64,000 nt of DNA from Boswellia sacra. Taxonomy: Eukaryota > Streptophyta > Magnoliopsida > Sapindales > Burseraceae. The notes under the pieces are model-generated. The model did not search any database and was not told the origin of the DNA. It saw only the letters and a list, made by a program, of their open reading frames with translations. The DNA lies in contig SNVD02011551.1 of the NCBI GenBank assembly GCA_013180625.2, positions 1 through 64,000 on the forward strand, read 5' to 3'. Below, piece by piece: positions 24,615 through 37,139 of the stretch (its first letter is position 1; every line of letters begins with the position of its first letter). A program made the position numbers and the translations under genes.

Positions 24615-27019
24615 GATGGAAGTACACCTGCACTAACACATAAGTGTTTGAGTATTTGTCATGAGATCAAAAGTTAGTAATTATTGACCAAAGTTGAAAG
24701 TAGTTCACACTTTTGGGTGGCAGGTTCTGAGTTATTTACTATTTCTGGTTTTCTATTCTTGTAATGTTCATTTAGCTTGGTGACCATTGTGAAATAATCA
24801 GTTGTGAACAGTTTGATGGACTAATTAACAATAAATAAGTGAAGACCACAAAAATACTAATAACAGAAAATTTCTTTTCTAACAACATAAACCTAACTTT
24901 TGGATTTAATACATAATGGATGGTTAGAAATAGCATAACAAATAGGAACTCAGACCAATTAAAGTTCATTCAGGCATGTTCATACAAATTGAAATACACC
25001 TTCTTTAATATCATGATATACCAAATATATCATGTATTATAATCATTGTAGTTGTTATTAGTGTAACAGAATTCAATAATTTATATAAATGATATAGATC
25101 AATCAGCCAAAAAAAAAAAAAAGAAGCAAAGATGGTATATATTGTTAAATCAACCAATAAACAAATGATATAAAGTAAGCATGTAACTGAAAACAAAGAA
25201 GAAGTGACGGTATTAACCTAAATTGAAGAAAGCGTGTTTCCACTTAGATGCACCGAAAGCTTTGCAAATGACGAATTGAAGTATGCAGTAATGAGCAGCT
25301 CATCCACAACAATGTCAAAATTGGTCCCATTAAGGAACAAGCCAAAACAGGGAAAAATAAAAAAAGAAAATGACATTACATTAAAGAAGGTGTATTTCTA
25401 CATCATATTTAGACTCGCCACTGGAATCTATGCAGTTGGTTTATAGCCTATATACAATCTTTAAAACAAAAATTATGTTTGGACTAGTTAGCTTCAACAT
25501 ATTTAAAAACGCACTGATGCTTAATTTTTTTTTTTTTTAAGATTAACTAATAAGTAGTTTCAAGGTACGTGACGTTGTCCACGCTCATTGCAGACCAGTA
25601 TAGTGCCTATTCAGGTTCACCACTAAAATATACATCGAAGTTTCCAGCCTATATACCTTGAAACTTTAACATTAAATTTTATTTGGACAAGTGAAACTTC
25701 TGATGCTGTTTTAAATGAAATAAGGTATAGAGTCAACGTAGACAATATTCAAAAACAATTTATGATATTTTAAATTGAAAACATACCTAACAGCAAATGC
25801 AGAAGCAAGATGATGCTGACTGCAACCTCAAATATTCTTAGCTACCCATCTAAGTGATGGAACCTGAATTTGAATTCAATCTGGAGCTCTTAACATGCTC
25901 AACTAATTAGCTCATATAAAATTATTTCACCAAATAACTAAATCAACAGATAAGTTAATAAAATATGGAAAGTACAAACTCACTCACAACTTCAGGTAAG
26001 TAATCAGGATATATTTCCTGCCTACAACTTCATGTCAACCAAAGCACAACAAATAAAATAATTATTGTTCTAGCACACATATATAGAGAAGTGTTGTGTT
26101 ATGTAAGTTAACACAGATGAGCATGTTAAAGTTGTTATTGATCACAAAGCTATTGTTTAGAGACACTGAACTTCCATAGAAAATATATGCATTCAGTAAT
26201 GATATCTTCTATGTAGTAATATACACTTCGCAAGGCATGTGTTTCCGTTTAAGATGATTAATTGGATAGGCGTTTATGTTTTCTTTTCAACTCCTATGTG
26301 CATATTTTATATATTGAACAAAATCGATAAAATTGAACTAGTACCAGCATCAAAACATCCAACTTAATACAAGCATAACTCATTGGTGGCTAACACTAAT
26401 GCAATGAAATTAAAGCACAATCAATTCAATCTCGGTATAAGCAAACGAATTAATATTAGTACCAGCTAGTTCATATTTAAATTGCAAAATAGTAAGCCGA
26501 TCAAACCTGAATTACAATTTTATGCATACACTTGAATACATAAAATGAAGCATAAATCTAAAAGATTTCAAACACAATATAGTAACACTGTTGTCATATT
26601 TGCAATATTAAATGGCAAAGGAAGCAACACCCAGTCACATACTTCATATTTACCTTACCAAACATGAAGCTATATTATCTTCTAAAATAAATGCAATCAT
26701 TATTCAATAACAAAATGATTAATGTTTACCTGAATTACAAGAGAAGCTCCAAATAAAATTCTCTACACCATAAGAATCCAAGATCCCTCCAAGCACAAGC
26801 GATTGCTGCAAACACCGTCAACTAGTTAAATAGTTTTTTTTTTGGATAAGGTTCAAAAGGTTTGTCAACTACTTTAATTTCAATCATATAGAAGTCCATT
26901 CGATACCAGAAGCAAAAACAAAAAGAACTTTTCACCTTCTTTGTTTATGTCAAGCACTGTAGTAAATCAGCACAATAATTTAGAATATCGCTACAAATAT
27001 AGTAGCACCATCAATGTTA

Positions 27020-27063
27020 ATAAGGATATTAAAGTGCTAAAGATAGCACTTTAATGTCCTTAT
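27020..27063. repeat. Near-perfect 20-bp-arm inverted repeat (hairpin)
   Basis: Arms 27020-27039 and 27044-27063 match at 19 of 20 positions around a 4-base loop. The neighbourhood is AT-rich and non-coding. It may be a small MITE-like remnant or chance folding; no poly-T tail is adjacent. Confidence 0.6.
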
Positions 27064-30000
27064 CTGGAATAGTAGATTCAAAAGTAAATTTCAGTTTACA
27101 TGACATCATATGAACATTAATTACGGTCTATATACCTAGTAAATGATCTTCATTTAAAATATTCACTTTAACCACAAAAGGAAGCGTTTGTAATTCATTG
27201 GACAAATACAAAACATTTTCACAATTATTACTTAGATTCTTAAGGACAACAATAATAATGCAGTGTATAACTACTAACTTTTTAAGAACTTACTGAACTC
27301 TTAAATAACCCATATATAAATATATATAAGATCAACCCATCATGACATGATTCCATCACTATCACCAAACATGCAAACAAAATATTTAAACACAGAAATA
27401 AAGATTGAATCACGAGTCAAGATAATGGTCACATGTAACGACAACAATGAGATCAAAAACTTCACCATGAACGATAACTAACTAACCATTAATAATGAAA
27501 AATAAACTCATTAAATGACACTTATGATAGATTCAAATGACAAAAATACCAAACCTTTTTAAAACCCGATAAAAAAATAGAAGAAATTTCGTACCTTTTC
27601 ACTCAAATAATTCATTAAAACACCCTTGTGCATGCAAAACCATGATAAGTTAACACTCATGGTACATTCAATGACAAATATTGTAAAGAGAATAATAATA
27701 ACAATAATTGGCTTTAAATCACTAGAAAGAATAGCTAATCATCTATGCATCTTTATTGAATATCTTACAACTCCTAATTAATTTTTCATATTAATTGAAG
27801 GAGAAAAAGACAAGTTTGTTTAAAGTTTAGTTTTGTTAAACGTAGATAGCTATTTAACCATTCACTTTAATTAAAGCTATACCAACTAGCAGGTTAACCA
27901 AACATAAAAAGACTTATAAAAAAATAAAAAAAAAAATATATGTAAAGTAAGAAACAGATGGAAAACAATGACTCTTTTAAATAAAGTGAACTTGGATGGA
28001 AGAAAATGTTAAATTTATGAACTATAGTAAATTTGGATGGCTAATGGTTCTTTTCTTTTGCTTCAACCTTCAAAGGAAACTGCATACCTGTGGATCTATT
28101 TGGAGAATTGTTTGCAGAAGAAACATATAGTCAAACATATATCCAACCTAAAATGACAAGCGAATCATGAACAAACATACACCTTATGCTTTAAGGCATA
28201 ATGGAATTAATGAAATTGTAAGATAAGAGGTATGTAACTTGCGTGTAGTCAATCAGAAATTTGTCAAACTCCCTACACTCAGCAAAAATACCAAACAACT
28301 TTTAGGTTGTTCTACATTATATATAAATTTTATTTGCAAGATCATTATCCACAGTTTGTCATACAAACAAATGCATGAAACAAAATATCAATTTGTAATG
28401 CCTGCTAATTGAACTAGTTTAATAGAAAGTGGAAGCCAATTTTAATGTCAAACATTTTAATGCTAGTCAACCAGTTCCTCACTGCACTCCAAATTATCCT
28501 CTACCAACCAGTTCTTCATTCTTTATGTTTTGCTTCACAACAAAACGAGATAGCTCCAATGACTCAAATGAACTGACTTTTCCATGGGTTAAAAGCGTCC
28601 AAAAATTACTGAAAAAGGGGAAAAATTAAATCATAAAATATGCTTAGATAAATACCACCCTATAGCAATCATACATGTTTATTTGTTATAACAAATGCAT
28701 CAATACAAAAAAACTATAAACAACTATAAGAAAAAGAATCAGTAATAATTCATTTTCTATAGACAGCAGCAATGTGGCGCTCAATTGAGTATTTTCTACC
28801 AAGCATTTATCAATTACAGGAAAAGAAAAGCACTTAAATGTAGTTTTAAAATTGAAGTTCATAGGTACATTTCAAAAAACCCTTCAAAGTGATATTGTTA
28901 AAAAGCACCTGTATTCGTAAAAGCATAGCATTTCCTATAAATCCACCTCACGAAATGACAAAAAAACCTTTTTAACTACTTTTGAAAAAATCGTTTTCAA
29001 ATTTTCCGAAGCATTCTCAAATCCAAAGACAAACATTACACATTAGGGTTTCAATTATCTATAGTATTGCTACTTTAAAACAAAAAATTTAATGTACAAC
29101 GACCAAAGCCAGAAACTTAAGCTCCAAATGAAACAACAAAATGAAAAAAATCATCCTTAATCTAGATAGTAGCCGCAGATTGTAGTTGTAATTACATATT
29201 TCAAGAGAGACATAAAGAAAATCTGAATACGAACTACTATATGAGAGGAAAACCAACCATTAAAGCACTAAGGACAGAGATAAAGATAAATTAAAGCCTA
29301 TGTTATGTAAAATATTTCTCAATATATTGAATGATTGCTAATTACCTAACAAGATTAAATTATGAGTTTCTTCCAGGCTAGCTATACTTCCAACTTTCTA
29401 TTGAAAAAATGCTTTCATGCATGGTATTAGCCCTATACTTGATTCTAGTAGAATATGATAGCTTAGTTATGGATCTTTTGATTTGTTTGTTAATTTCGGA
29501 TGTGACAACCTGAGGTTAAGTAAATTAATTAAGAAGAAAACTGGATAAACTGTCAACTTCGTATGATATGATCGAAGCAATAGAGGTGTTTTGTTGGCAA
29601 TCATGGCCATTTTGTGGGAATGGATCAATTAGACAGCAAGAATTAATAATATAAAATAAATCACAAATATCACAACTAAATATTTATTCAATTCAATTTG
29701 ACTAATCAATTAATTTAAGTCAATTTAACCAATAAATTACATAATTTCATCTAATTAGTTAATTCAAAACAACTTAATCAAGAAATTAAATTTGCATCTT
29801 TTCAGTTAAGTTTCACAAAAAAGTGGGTATCCAAGATAACAATGAGAAGATAGTAAAATGGAAATAAAACGTCTATAAAAAAAGAAAAGCATTTTTCAAA
29901 TGGAGCATCTTTTAATCAATTAATTAATGCTTGAAAAAAAACATTGATTACCTTAAAACTGAAACAAAATAGTATTTACTATGATAGTTTTAAAGTGGTA

Positions 30001-32117
30001 CTTTATCCTAGAAGTTTTAAAAAACTTGTCATTCACATAGAAGGGCCACAAATGAAACTACAAAAAAAAAAAAAAAGTAATTATCATCATTCTAGATCCT
30101 ACTATAAATTTTGTATATTATATAGCTTGTTGTTAACAAATAACGATAACCATTGCACAAAGGACAAGAGCATTTGTAAAGCTACATTGAAAACTAATTA
30201 TAAACTAATGAATTGGCTTATACAACTCATTGAAGTGGATTAATTACTATGTTTTCATAACATATTTACCATTAACAACAAAAATGGAGTAGTTACTAAA
30301 AGAAGTTATCTAACTTGCCATTTGGTAGAAACAAAAAAATAATAATAAAACACGTACACAAGTACAAAATCAAGTAGGAAGAGAAGTTGATTATATAACT
30401 ACTCTTTTATCAAGTCACGATTGGAAAGTTTGGTATAATAAAAAATTAAACACCAATGAGCAGTTATCAGTAAGTAGGATAATAGCAAAGCATTTTTGGA
30501 TATCATAGCTAGAAAAAATTAAATGACTTCAATTTCTATTGTGCACTAAGAGAAACTACAAAATCAATTAACATAGTGGAACCGAGACCATGATACAATC
30601 ACAACAAAGGGATAATATTTTAATCAAGCCATATAGTAATGATGCATCTAAGATCATCTCATAAACCTGGAACTTAACTCAAAAACCCATGCTAGTAAAC
30701 TGAAGCTAGCTAATAATCACTTAACAACTTAAGTAAATTAAAGATTATTTTTTGAACTCATAATTGAATCGGAAATCACAAGAGCTAACTAAGAAACAAA
30801 TCAAATTAAAAAAAAAATAGCTGTCAAAACTTAAAAGTGTTAACATTCAAAGATAATAGAACTCAAAGGGCAAGAAAAATATTTTAAACTTGGAAAACGA
30901 ACTTCAATATTTGGACAATTTTGTTTGGTAGATTGGAGGTAAAGAATCCTTGAGGAAATAAGAAAGCATAAATATAGCCAAGAAAATACCAATGGCTGTC
31001 CGAGTGTCATGAATTGATTTTGCATGGTCCATTGTTACATTCCATCTAGCTCATAGGAGCTTTAATGCAAATTATGGCAAGAGAAAGGATGATTTTTCTC
31101 TTTGCAATATGACAGACCAAATCAAGAAGTGAGTCAAGAATTAAATAAGATAAAAAATAAAATAATTGCTTATATTGAAAAGGTGAAATCATGTCAGTTT
31201 GCCCAGATAGAATTTATTCAAATAAAAATTCTACTATGGCTAGTTGATCGAGGGCCAAGGAGTCACAAGAAAAAACAAATTTAAAGATATAAAAATATCA
31301 TTCATGCTTTAGAAACTACAAGTAGTCACATGCACATACATCAATTAATTTGTTGTCTAATCAAGTAAATATTTTTATATAACTTCTCATCCAATCAACT
31401 CACAAAACTACTCTTATTTGCACTCAACTATAACGATGAAAAATCCTTTCGATATTTTGTAGCCATGGAGTCCACGATAATGCGACAACCACCAAAGACA
31501 GATTTTTGGGTTGTAAATTTTGGAAAAAAAGAATGATTTTGCCGAGGATTACTTAGTATTTGATTGTTTGCTTGTTAAGAAAAGAGAACTCGTCTTTTAA
31601 ACCTGGGTTTCTTGAAGAGGGTAGATTTGTTAAGGATTTATTTGGAGAATCAAAGGCCCAAAAAAATTTATATCAAAGACCCACAGTGAAATGAAATAAA
31701 CACCCAAAAAAGATTTATTAATTCAAATCAAATGTATAACGAAACTTAAACTAGTTTGCTACTTCATACACAAACAACAAAGTCAATATAGATTTAAAAA
31801 AAAAATGCAAACGAATACTTAACTGATCAATTCTCAAGAACTAAAATCAATCATGTCCACATCAAATGTCACCCAAAAAAAAAAGATTCAAAATCATTTA
31901 AACTTAATGTCAAATCCAGAAGAGTATAAATGTAAAATTCTGATTAATTCAAATCAAATGTAGCACGAAACTTAAACACACAACCGATAAATTCTCATAA
32001 GTTTGTTTAATCCTCTTAAGTTTTTGTTTTTTTCATAACATCCCTAAGTTTCGTTGAAGGCCGAGTGACAGAGTACAGACCATGGGGGATGACTCTCTTA
32101 TACTTGCAAGAATTTTA

Positions 32118-32446
32118 CTTTTTTTTTTTCTCCAGGATATGAAAATGTGTATTAATATAAAAATTTAAATTATGTGTTAATTGGACCAGGTGTCCCTAAA
32201 CAGAACAAAAGAACAGGGACCACCAAAACTATACAAAATGAGCCCAAAAAATCCAAACTCTACTAAAAAGCAGCCCCTCCGCCTCGCATACATCCATAGC
32301 CATAGAGATATCCTATAAAAGTAAAGTCTAAGCTGTACAATCAAGCTTCCAAAACCCCTTTTCTTTTCTCTAAATCTAGAAGAGGCCAATACATGTCCTC
32401 GTTTGTATTGTCGATTTTGGCTTGTAATGTATGTATGTTCAGGCAT
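32118..32446 (-). other. Possible retroposon 3' end with A-tail (minus strand)
   Basis: On the minus strand a Trp/Phe-rich open stretch (32446-32177) is followed by sequence ending in a run of A (32128-32118 as T on the plus strand). This looks like the 3' end of a LINE or similar retroposon, but no diagnostic RT or RNase H motif is visible. The pair of 28-bp direct repeats around it (31974-32001 and 32493-32520) is not placed right at its ends. Confidence 0.25.
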
Positions 32447-33149
32447 TGCAATGTATATTTAATTGATCAAAGAGTGAGAAACAATGCAGATGAAACACAC
32501 AACCGATAAATTCTCATAAGCTGGAGAAGAAATAGTTACTTTAAAAGAAGCACATAACAACAAAAATATGAAAGTCTAAATACGTTTATCAGTAATTCAA
32601 TTCTCATAGATTTTCTGATCTCAGTTTTGATGGGAAAGAAACAAAGAGAACATTATCAACTATAAAATGATATATTTTCTAAGAACAGCAAATAGACGTA
32701 CCACTTAATGTTTTTCGGTTAGCAGAGCCGCGGAGGAGAGAATCAAAGCAACTGCACCAGAAGCGAGCAGCATGTGAGCAAGGACAGAGGCAAGGTCTGA
32801 AGCAACAACATCAGAAAGGAGCAACCCACAAGCAGCGATAGAGGCGAGTGAGATGCAAATACAATGACGAAACTAATGAAACTAATCAAAAATGAAAAGG
32901 AAAAAATCATACACAAAAGAAAAAGAGCAAATGAAAAATGAAAGTTACCTTGAATTGAAAACACAAGCATCCGGTTTAAGTGAAACCAAAGGAATGCGAT
33001 CAGTAAGTTGAGTTGATGCAATAGTAGTTGGGTGTGACAAGCTAGTGCAGTGGTGAGCGGGTGAGCTATGACGGCTAGGCAAACGAAGGAAACTGAAAAG
33101 GGAAACGAAGAGTGAAAAGTATAGGGAAAAAGACAAAAACGTGTTTATT

Positions 33150-33349
33150 GTTTTTATTTTTTCCTTTTGTACATACTTGTTAATATGTAAAAAAGTGATA
33201 AATATTTGATAAAGTCAAAACAAATAGTGACATATATGAAGTATACTAAAGTTTGACTTTCAAGTTAATGATATATTTCTCACTTTTTTTTAAAATCGCC
33301 AAATAAAATAAACTTACAAGTGACAAATATAAAAAAATTTCTTGTAGTG
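33150..33349 (-). repeat. CACTA right terminus and subterminal repeats
   Basis: Read on the minus strand it starts CACTACAAGAAATTTTT, then ATATTTGTCACTTGTAAG, TTTGGCGATTTT and AATATTTATCACTTTTTTAC. These match motifs at the left end of the element and set the right boundary at 33349. Confidence 0.7.
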
Positions 33350-33606
33350 ACATATGCATGCGTGCTATCATTTTTTAATTTTTATGTCTTACAGTTGTCG
33401 TTTTTGAATTTATATCTCTATCTTTCGATTGACTTATGCATTTATAGGGTCTTATTTTTTTAAATTTTTATGCTTTATTGTCAAACTTTTTAAACAACAG
33501 CCGAGCTACCTATATAGATGTCATCATTAGAATACCTTTTTGCACTCCATAAATATGACATCTCTGGCTCATCACTTAACACATATAGTTAGAAAGTTGC
33601 ATACAC
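33350..33606 (+). promoter_or_regulatory. Upstream region of LOG copy 2, cut by CACTA
   Basis: From about 33350 (ACATATGCATGCGTGCT) the sequence resembles the upstream region of LOG copy 1 from about 549 (ACATATGCACTCTTGCT). Similarity is strong over 33495-33606 (GAGCTACCTATATAGATGTCA, then the TATA-like CATAAATA at 33548-33555). The CACTA terminus therefore interrupts the LOG-2 retroelement about 257 bases before its ATG. Confidence 0.6.
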
Positions 33607-34255
33607 ATGGAGGGAACCTCAAAACATCGATTCCAAAAGATATGTGTATTCTATGGATCTCGATTTGGAAAAAGTGAAGATTTTGTAACAGTAGCAAATT
33701 ATCTTGGTAGGCTATTAGCTGAAAGAAAGATTCATGTGGTTTATGGGGGAGGTAGCCTCGGGTTAATGGGTTGTGTGTCAACAACTGCACTATTAAGAGA
33801 TAGTCAAGTTTTAGGTGTTATTCCTAAAGTTGTGGCTATAGAAAGCACTATTGCAAAACAGTTGGGCAGGAGTTATAGATCTCCTTTATGCATGAATGCA
33901 TGGCATATATGCTTATCAATTTAGATGCTTTTATTGCTTTACTAGGTGACTTTGATACTCTCGAAGGAAATTTTCGAATTGCCTCTTGGGCTCAACTGAA
34001 TCTCCATAAAAAACCTATAGGTTTGTTGAATGTTAAAAATTTCTTTGATGCTTTGATACATTTTTTGATGCAGCTATAGAGCAGAATTTTATCCATGATT
34101 CGATGCGACAGATCCTTATTTCAACCACTACTGCTAGTGAATTACTTGACAAGTTACAAGCATTCAAGTATGAACTTGACTCAACTATAACTCAAATTAA
34201 TTGGTCAAGGGGACAAAACAAAAAGTGCAAATTGGATCTGAGTCTCCGTTTGTAA
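33607..34255 (+). pseudogene. LOG: LOG pseudogene, second retroelement-borne copy
   Basis: It aligns with LOG copy 1 from ATG to stop with no introns. The first part is open to 33924 and keeps ICVFYGS and YGGG..GLMG. The reading frame changes near 33860, with an in-frame TAG close by in the ancestral frame. The signature PGGFGTMEE is degraded to LLGDFDTLEG, losing key glycines and the second Glu, and MHERIARM is MHECMAYM, losing the catalytic Arg. A further shift near 34075 separates the last part (about 34075-34255), which still ends like copy 1. It cannot encode an active enzyme. The two copies differ strongly at the protein level, so they separated long ago. Confidence 0.85.
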
Positions 34256-35585
34256 TTTTTCTTTTATTTGTAGCATTTTATTTTATGTGTCTTTTAAGTC
34301 GTCTCTTTTGAATAATTAAAGCTTCAGGTAATGTATCCTATACTCTATCTCTTTACATTTAAGAAAATGTTTCATTTGGTTTTTTTTTTTTTTGGGGGGG
34401 TGGGGGGGGGGGGTTTTGAGAATAGTAGACATAAGTGTGTGTTATATTTTCTTGTTGCAAAAAAAAAAAAAAAGAGTTAGTAATTAGATTCATAGTGCAG
34501 TGTAAGGAGTTCAAATCCTCTTGAGATGCATTCTGGGTAAGGAATGGCAAAGTAAAGAAAGCTATTTTGAACTCTTGAAACCCATTCTAAATAATTTGTC
34601 ATGTTGTTTTGATTTTGCACTTTTGAAGACTCATTTTAGCTAACTTGACATTATTCACTTTTGATTTTCGAATTTTATAACGAGGATGTCTTATTCACTT
34701 CACTTTGAATTATTCAAATCTATGAATCTCACGACCTTATCATTTAATAAACTATTTGCTAATATACTCATTAAGGAAGTATTCATGAACCTTTCTTCAC
34801 ACACACACACATACTTTGATGCATGATTGTGGATTGCAAAGTGAAATGTTGAAATATTTGAGTTCTTTTGTTTTGTTTAGGATAACAACAAAAGGAAGGG
34901 AAAAGTTAAAAAAAAAAGAGAAAAAAAGTGAAAGCAAAAAAAAAAAGAACAATTATGGATAAGTTTGGTCTTGTAGCCTCCTTAATTCGAGCAATTAAGC
35001 TCGAGGGGTGCCTTAACATCTAGTACCCTAAGACCAATTGATTTGGGAGCTATTCGCCCAAAGCTCATCACATGGATTAAGGAGAAAGTTTAATGGGATT
35101 GAACATTGCACTATCCACAAGTTTCTAAGAAAAAATAAAGCATCGACAACCCAAATCGTTAAGCTTGTAGGGGTGTCTTAACACCTAATGCCCTAAGGCC
35201 AACTGATCTGGGAGTCATTAGCCTAAGGCTTGCTACATGGGTTAAAAATGTATTATTTCAAAAAAATATATAAAAAAGTAATGATGAATGAATGCCGCCT
35301 GCCTAAGGATGTTAGCCTTGACAAATATTAAAACCGATATGGCTTCTTTCTAAAAAGCCTCATAGTCATCTGTCGACTGAGCACAAAAAAGAAGTTTTGT
35401 TAATATCTTGACTGAATGGTACACGAGTCATTTAGAAAAAGAGGAAAAAATCGATTGGCAGTTTGTTTATTTGGATATAATCAAGGAGAGTGCAATAATG
35501 ACGACCTTGGATGTAAAATTATATAAATTACTTCTAAATAATAACGTTTTAATTGCTAGGGACTAGCAATAAGCTAGTTGGGGGG
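34256..35585 (+). other. 3' internal region of the LOG-2 retroelement, with PPT
   Basis: It matches the region after LOG copy 1 for about 350 bases ('agcttcaggt.atgt.tcctatact', poly-T/G run at 34379-34413 in place of the 'ttgggggtag' motif). It then diverges. At about 34985-35235 a block of about 150 bases is repeated in tandem ('gggtgccttaacatctagtaccctaagaccaa' and 'gggtgtcttaacacctaatgccctaaggccaa'). It ends with GGGACTAGCAATAAGCTAG and a G-run (35560-35585), the polypurine tract before the LTR. No gene is seen. Confidence 0.6.
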
Positions 35586-37139
35586 TGTGATGAACCCTTA
35601 AACATGTATGCGTAATAAGTGCTTAATTATCATATTGCATTAACAGTGTCATTAAATTCCTCAACTTAAGCATATTTGTAGTCTTTGTATCATTTAAATT
35701 AACATCATCTTAATTTTGGTTTTTGTTATAATTTTGGTAAAATGGGCATAACTTTCTATTTTTAGATTAAAATGGTTTAGATCTTGATTTGGAAAGCTGA
35801 TTAAATTATCTACAAGATCCTATTTCACAAGCATTATGAAATTTGGGCTCTTAGTGAACCAAAAATGGGCTTGAAGTAAACCCATCTGCAGTTTCGACCC
35901 AACCTAACCATGCATCTGTATTTTGACCATATCTCTTCATATAAGCATCCAAATCGTATGAATCAAGATTTTCTAGAAAGCTGAGAGAAATCTCTACAAC
36001 TTTCATGTAGACATGTGATCAAAATTTTAAATAATTCGATGCCGAAATTAGTGGTCAAAGTTGGTGCACTTGATGATCCAAATTGTCAACAAGATATTTT
36101 ACAATTGTTACTTTATAATTTGACAAGTTTACCCCTGAATGCATTTATAAATAAAGGTGCATTGTGACCCATGAGGGCATCTTGGCTTTGGCTGTGATCT
36201 CTTATTATTAAGTTTTTCGCTCCTGTGTTTTGTTTTCCTAATGTTATTAATAAATTTTCTTTTTTCCTGCTATTTGTTTTCTTTCTTCCATAATGTCTTG
36301 CTAAATTCTCTTTTGCTTAGGCGAAAGGGTGAAACCCTTGATATGAGAATAAGGATCTTCTAACCCTTTGATATGTGCTTAATAATCATAATCTTTTGTT
36401 ATTTATTTTATATGATTTATATTTATTTCCCTAATCAATCTTGACACCACTCATAAAGTGGAGGTATTGATCCATTGTAGACAATCCTTGGCATATCAAA
36501 TGCTTGGATCCTTTCTATATGTTGTATGGTTCTTCCTTACCAACACAAGTCTAGTTAGGAACCTTGATTTATTGTAGACATATGGTGATTGGCACATTGG
36601 ATGCTTAAACCCATTTGCAAGAAGTGGTATAAATATTTGTAATGTAACAAATATAATTCATATAACTAAAATGGGCTTAAATGACATATCTTCTGATTGG
36701 AACCTCCTTAATGTGTGAATTCTAATTGAGTTATAATTGGGTTATTTATCCTTATTTGATATATCAATGGTGAATCTCCTAAATTTAGCTTTCATTGTTA
36801 TTGTGTTAGTTTCTATTACTTGTGTATTTCATTTATTCTCGTTTATTATTTATGAACTTATTCTTTTATTTGCTATGGCAGGTTTTACCACTTATTTCCA
36901 TGGATGGTTTTACCCCCTTCTATTTTTGTTTTACATTTGAATGGTCGGTAGTACCACCTACCACCTTAACTTTTATTTGTTGACAATATCTTGTTATTCA
37001 TTTAAATCATTCACATCATATTTGCTTACCTTTCAGTTTGTAGCGCTAAATCCCTTTCCTCGTGGATCGACCCCGGTCGTACCAAGTTTATTACTTTGAC
37101 ACTCATATACTTGGGAGATAATCCTTTTTGGATGTGTCA
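35586..37139 (+). repeat. LTR, family 1 (1,554 bp), 3' LTR of the LOG-2 retroelement
   Basis: It starts TGTGATGAACCC right after the polypurine tract and ends GGATGTGTCA, matching the LTR at 40340-41868 closely over its length (shared 'gtgtcattaaattcctcaacttaagcatatttgtag', 'ctcgtggatcgaccc', 'cctttttggatgtgtca'). Directly right of it lies a broken family-2 LTR, so this element appears to have inserted into, or recombined with, that LTR. Confidence 0.8.

Larger units (their letters stand above)
24615..33150. other. CACTA 5' region upstream of the transposase, non-coding
   Basis: This is 8.5 kb of AT-rich sequence between the transposase start and the right subterminal repeats. I find no gene I can support. 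It holds poly(A) tracts, a near-perfect hairpin (27020-27063), local direct repeats (31716-31752 with 31939-31976; 31974-32001 with 32493-32520) and a T-headed fragment (32118-32446) that may be another insertion. It is long for a CACTA leader, so further unrecognised insertions or captured DNA are likely. Confidence 0.45.
10470..33349 (-). mobile_element. CACTA (En/Spm) transposon, 22.9 kb, minus-oriented, chimeric flanks
   Basis: The left end is CACTACAAGAAAAAATG (10470) and the right end is CTTGTAGTG (33341-33349), the inverted CACTA terminus. Both subterminal zones share motifs such as TTTGGCGAT, ATTTGTCACTT and ATATTTATC(G/A)CTTTTT, so the two ends belong to one family. The interior carries the two standard CACTA genes on the minus strand (TNP2 transposase, Transposase_24/Ulp1) plus captured gene exons. 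The 3-bp neighbours differ (AGG on the left, ACA on the right), and the flanks come from different retroelements. The present unit may thus be a recombinant of two insertions. Stops and frameshifts in the transposase make it non-autonomous now. Confidence 0.85.

Noticed and set aside
29944..30243. 99-codon ORF in the CACTA leader
   Set aside because: Composition is Asn/Lys/Tyr-rich as expected from AT-rich DNA, with poly(A)-encoded lysines and no motif.
32743..33136. Hydrophobic ORFs near the CACTA right end as membrane proteins
   Set aside because: Two overlapping frames with Ser/Leu/Phe runs and no start context; they look like chance frames in the first exon or leader area of the element.
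36737..36940. 67-codon hydrophobic ORF
   Set aside because: It is inside the LTR at 35586-37139 and is broken in the related LTR at 40340.
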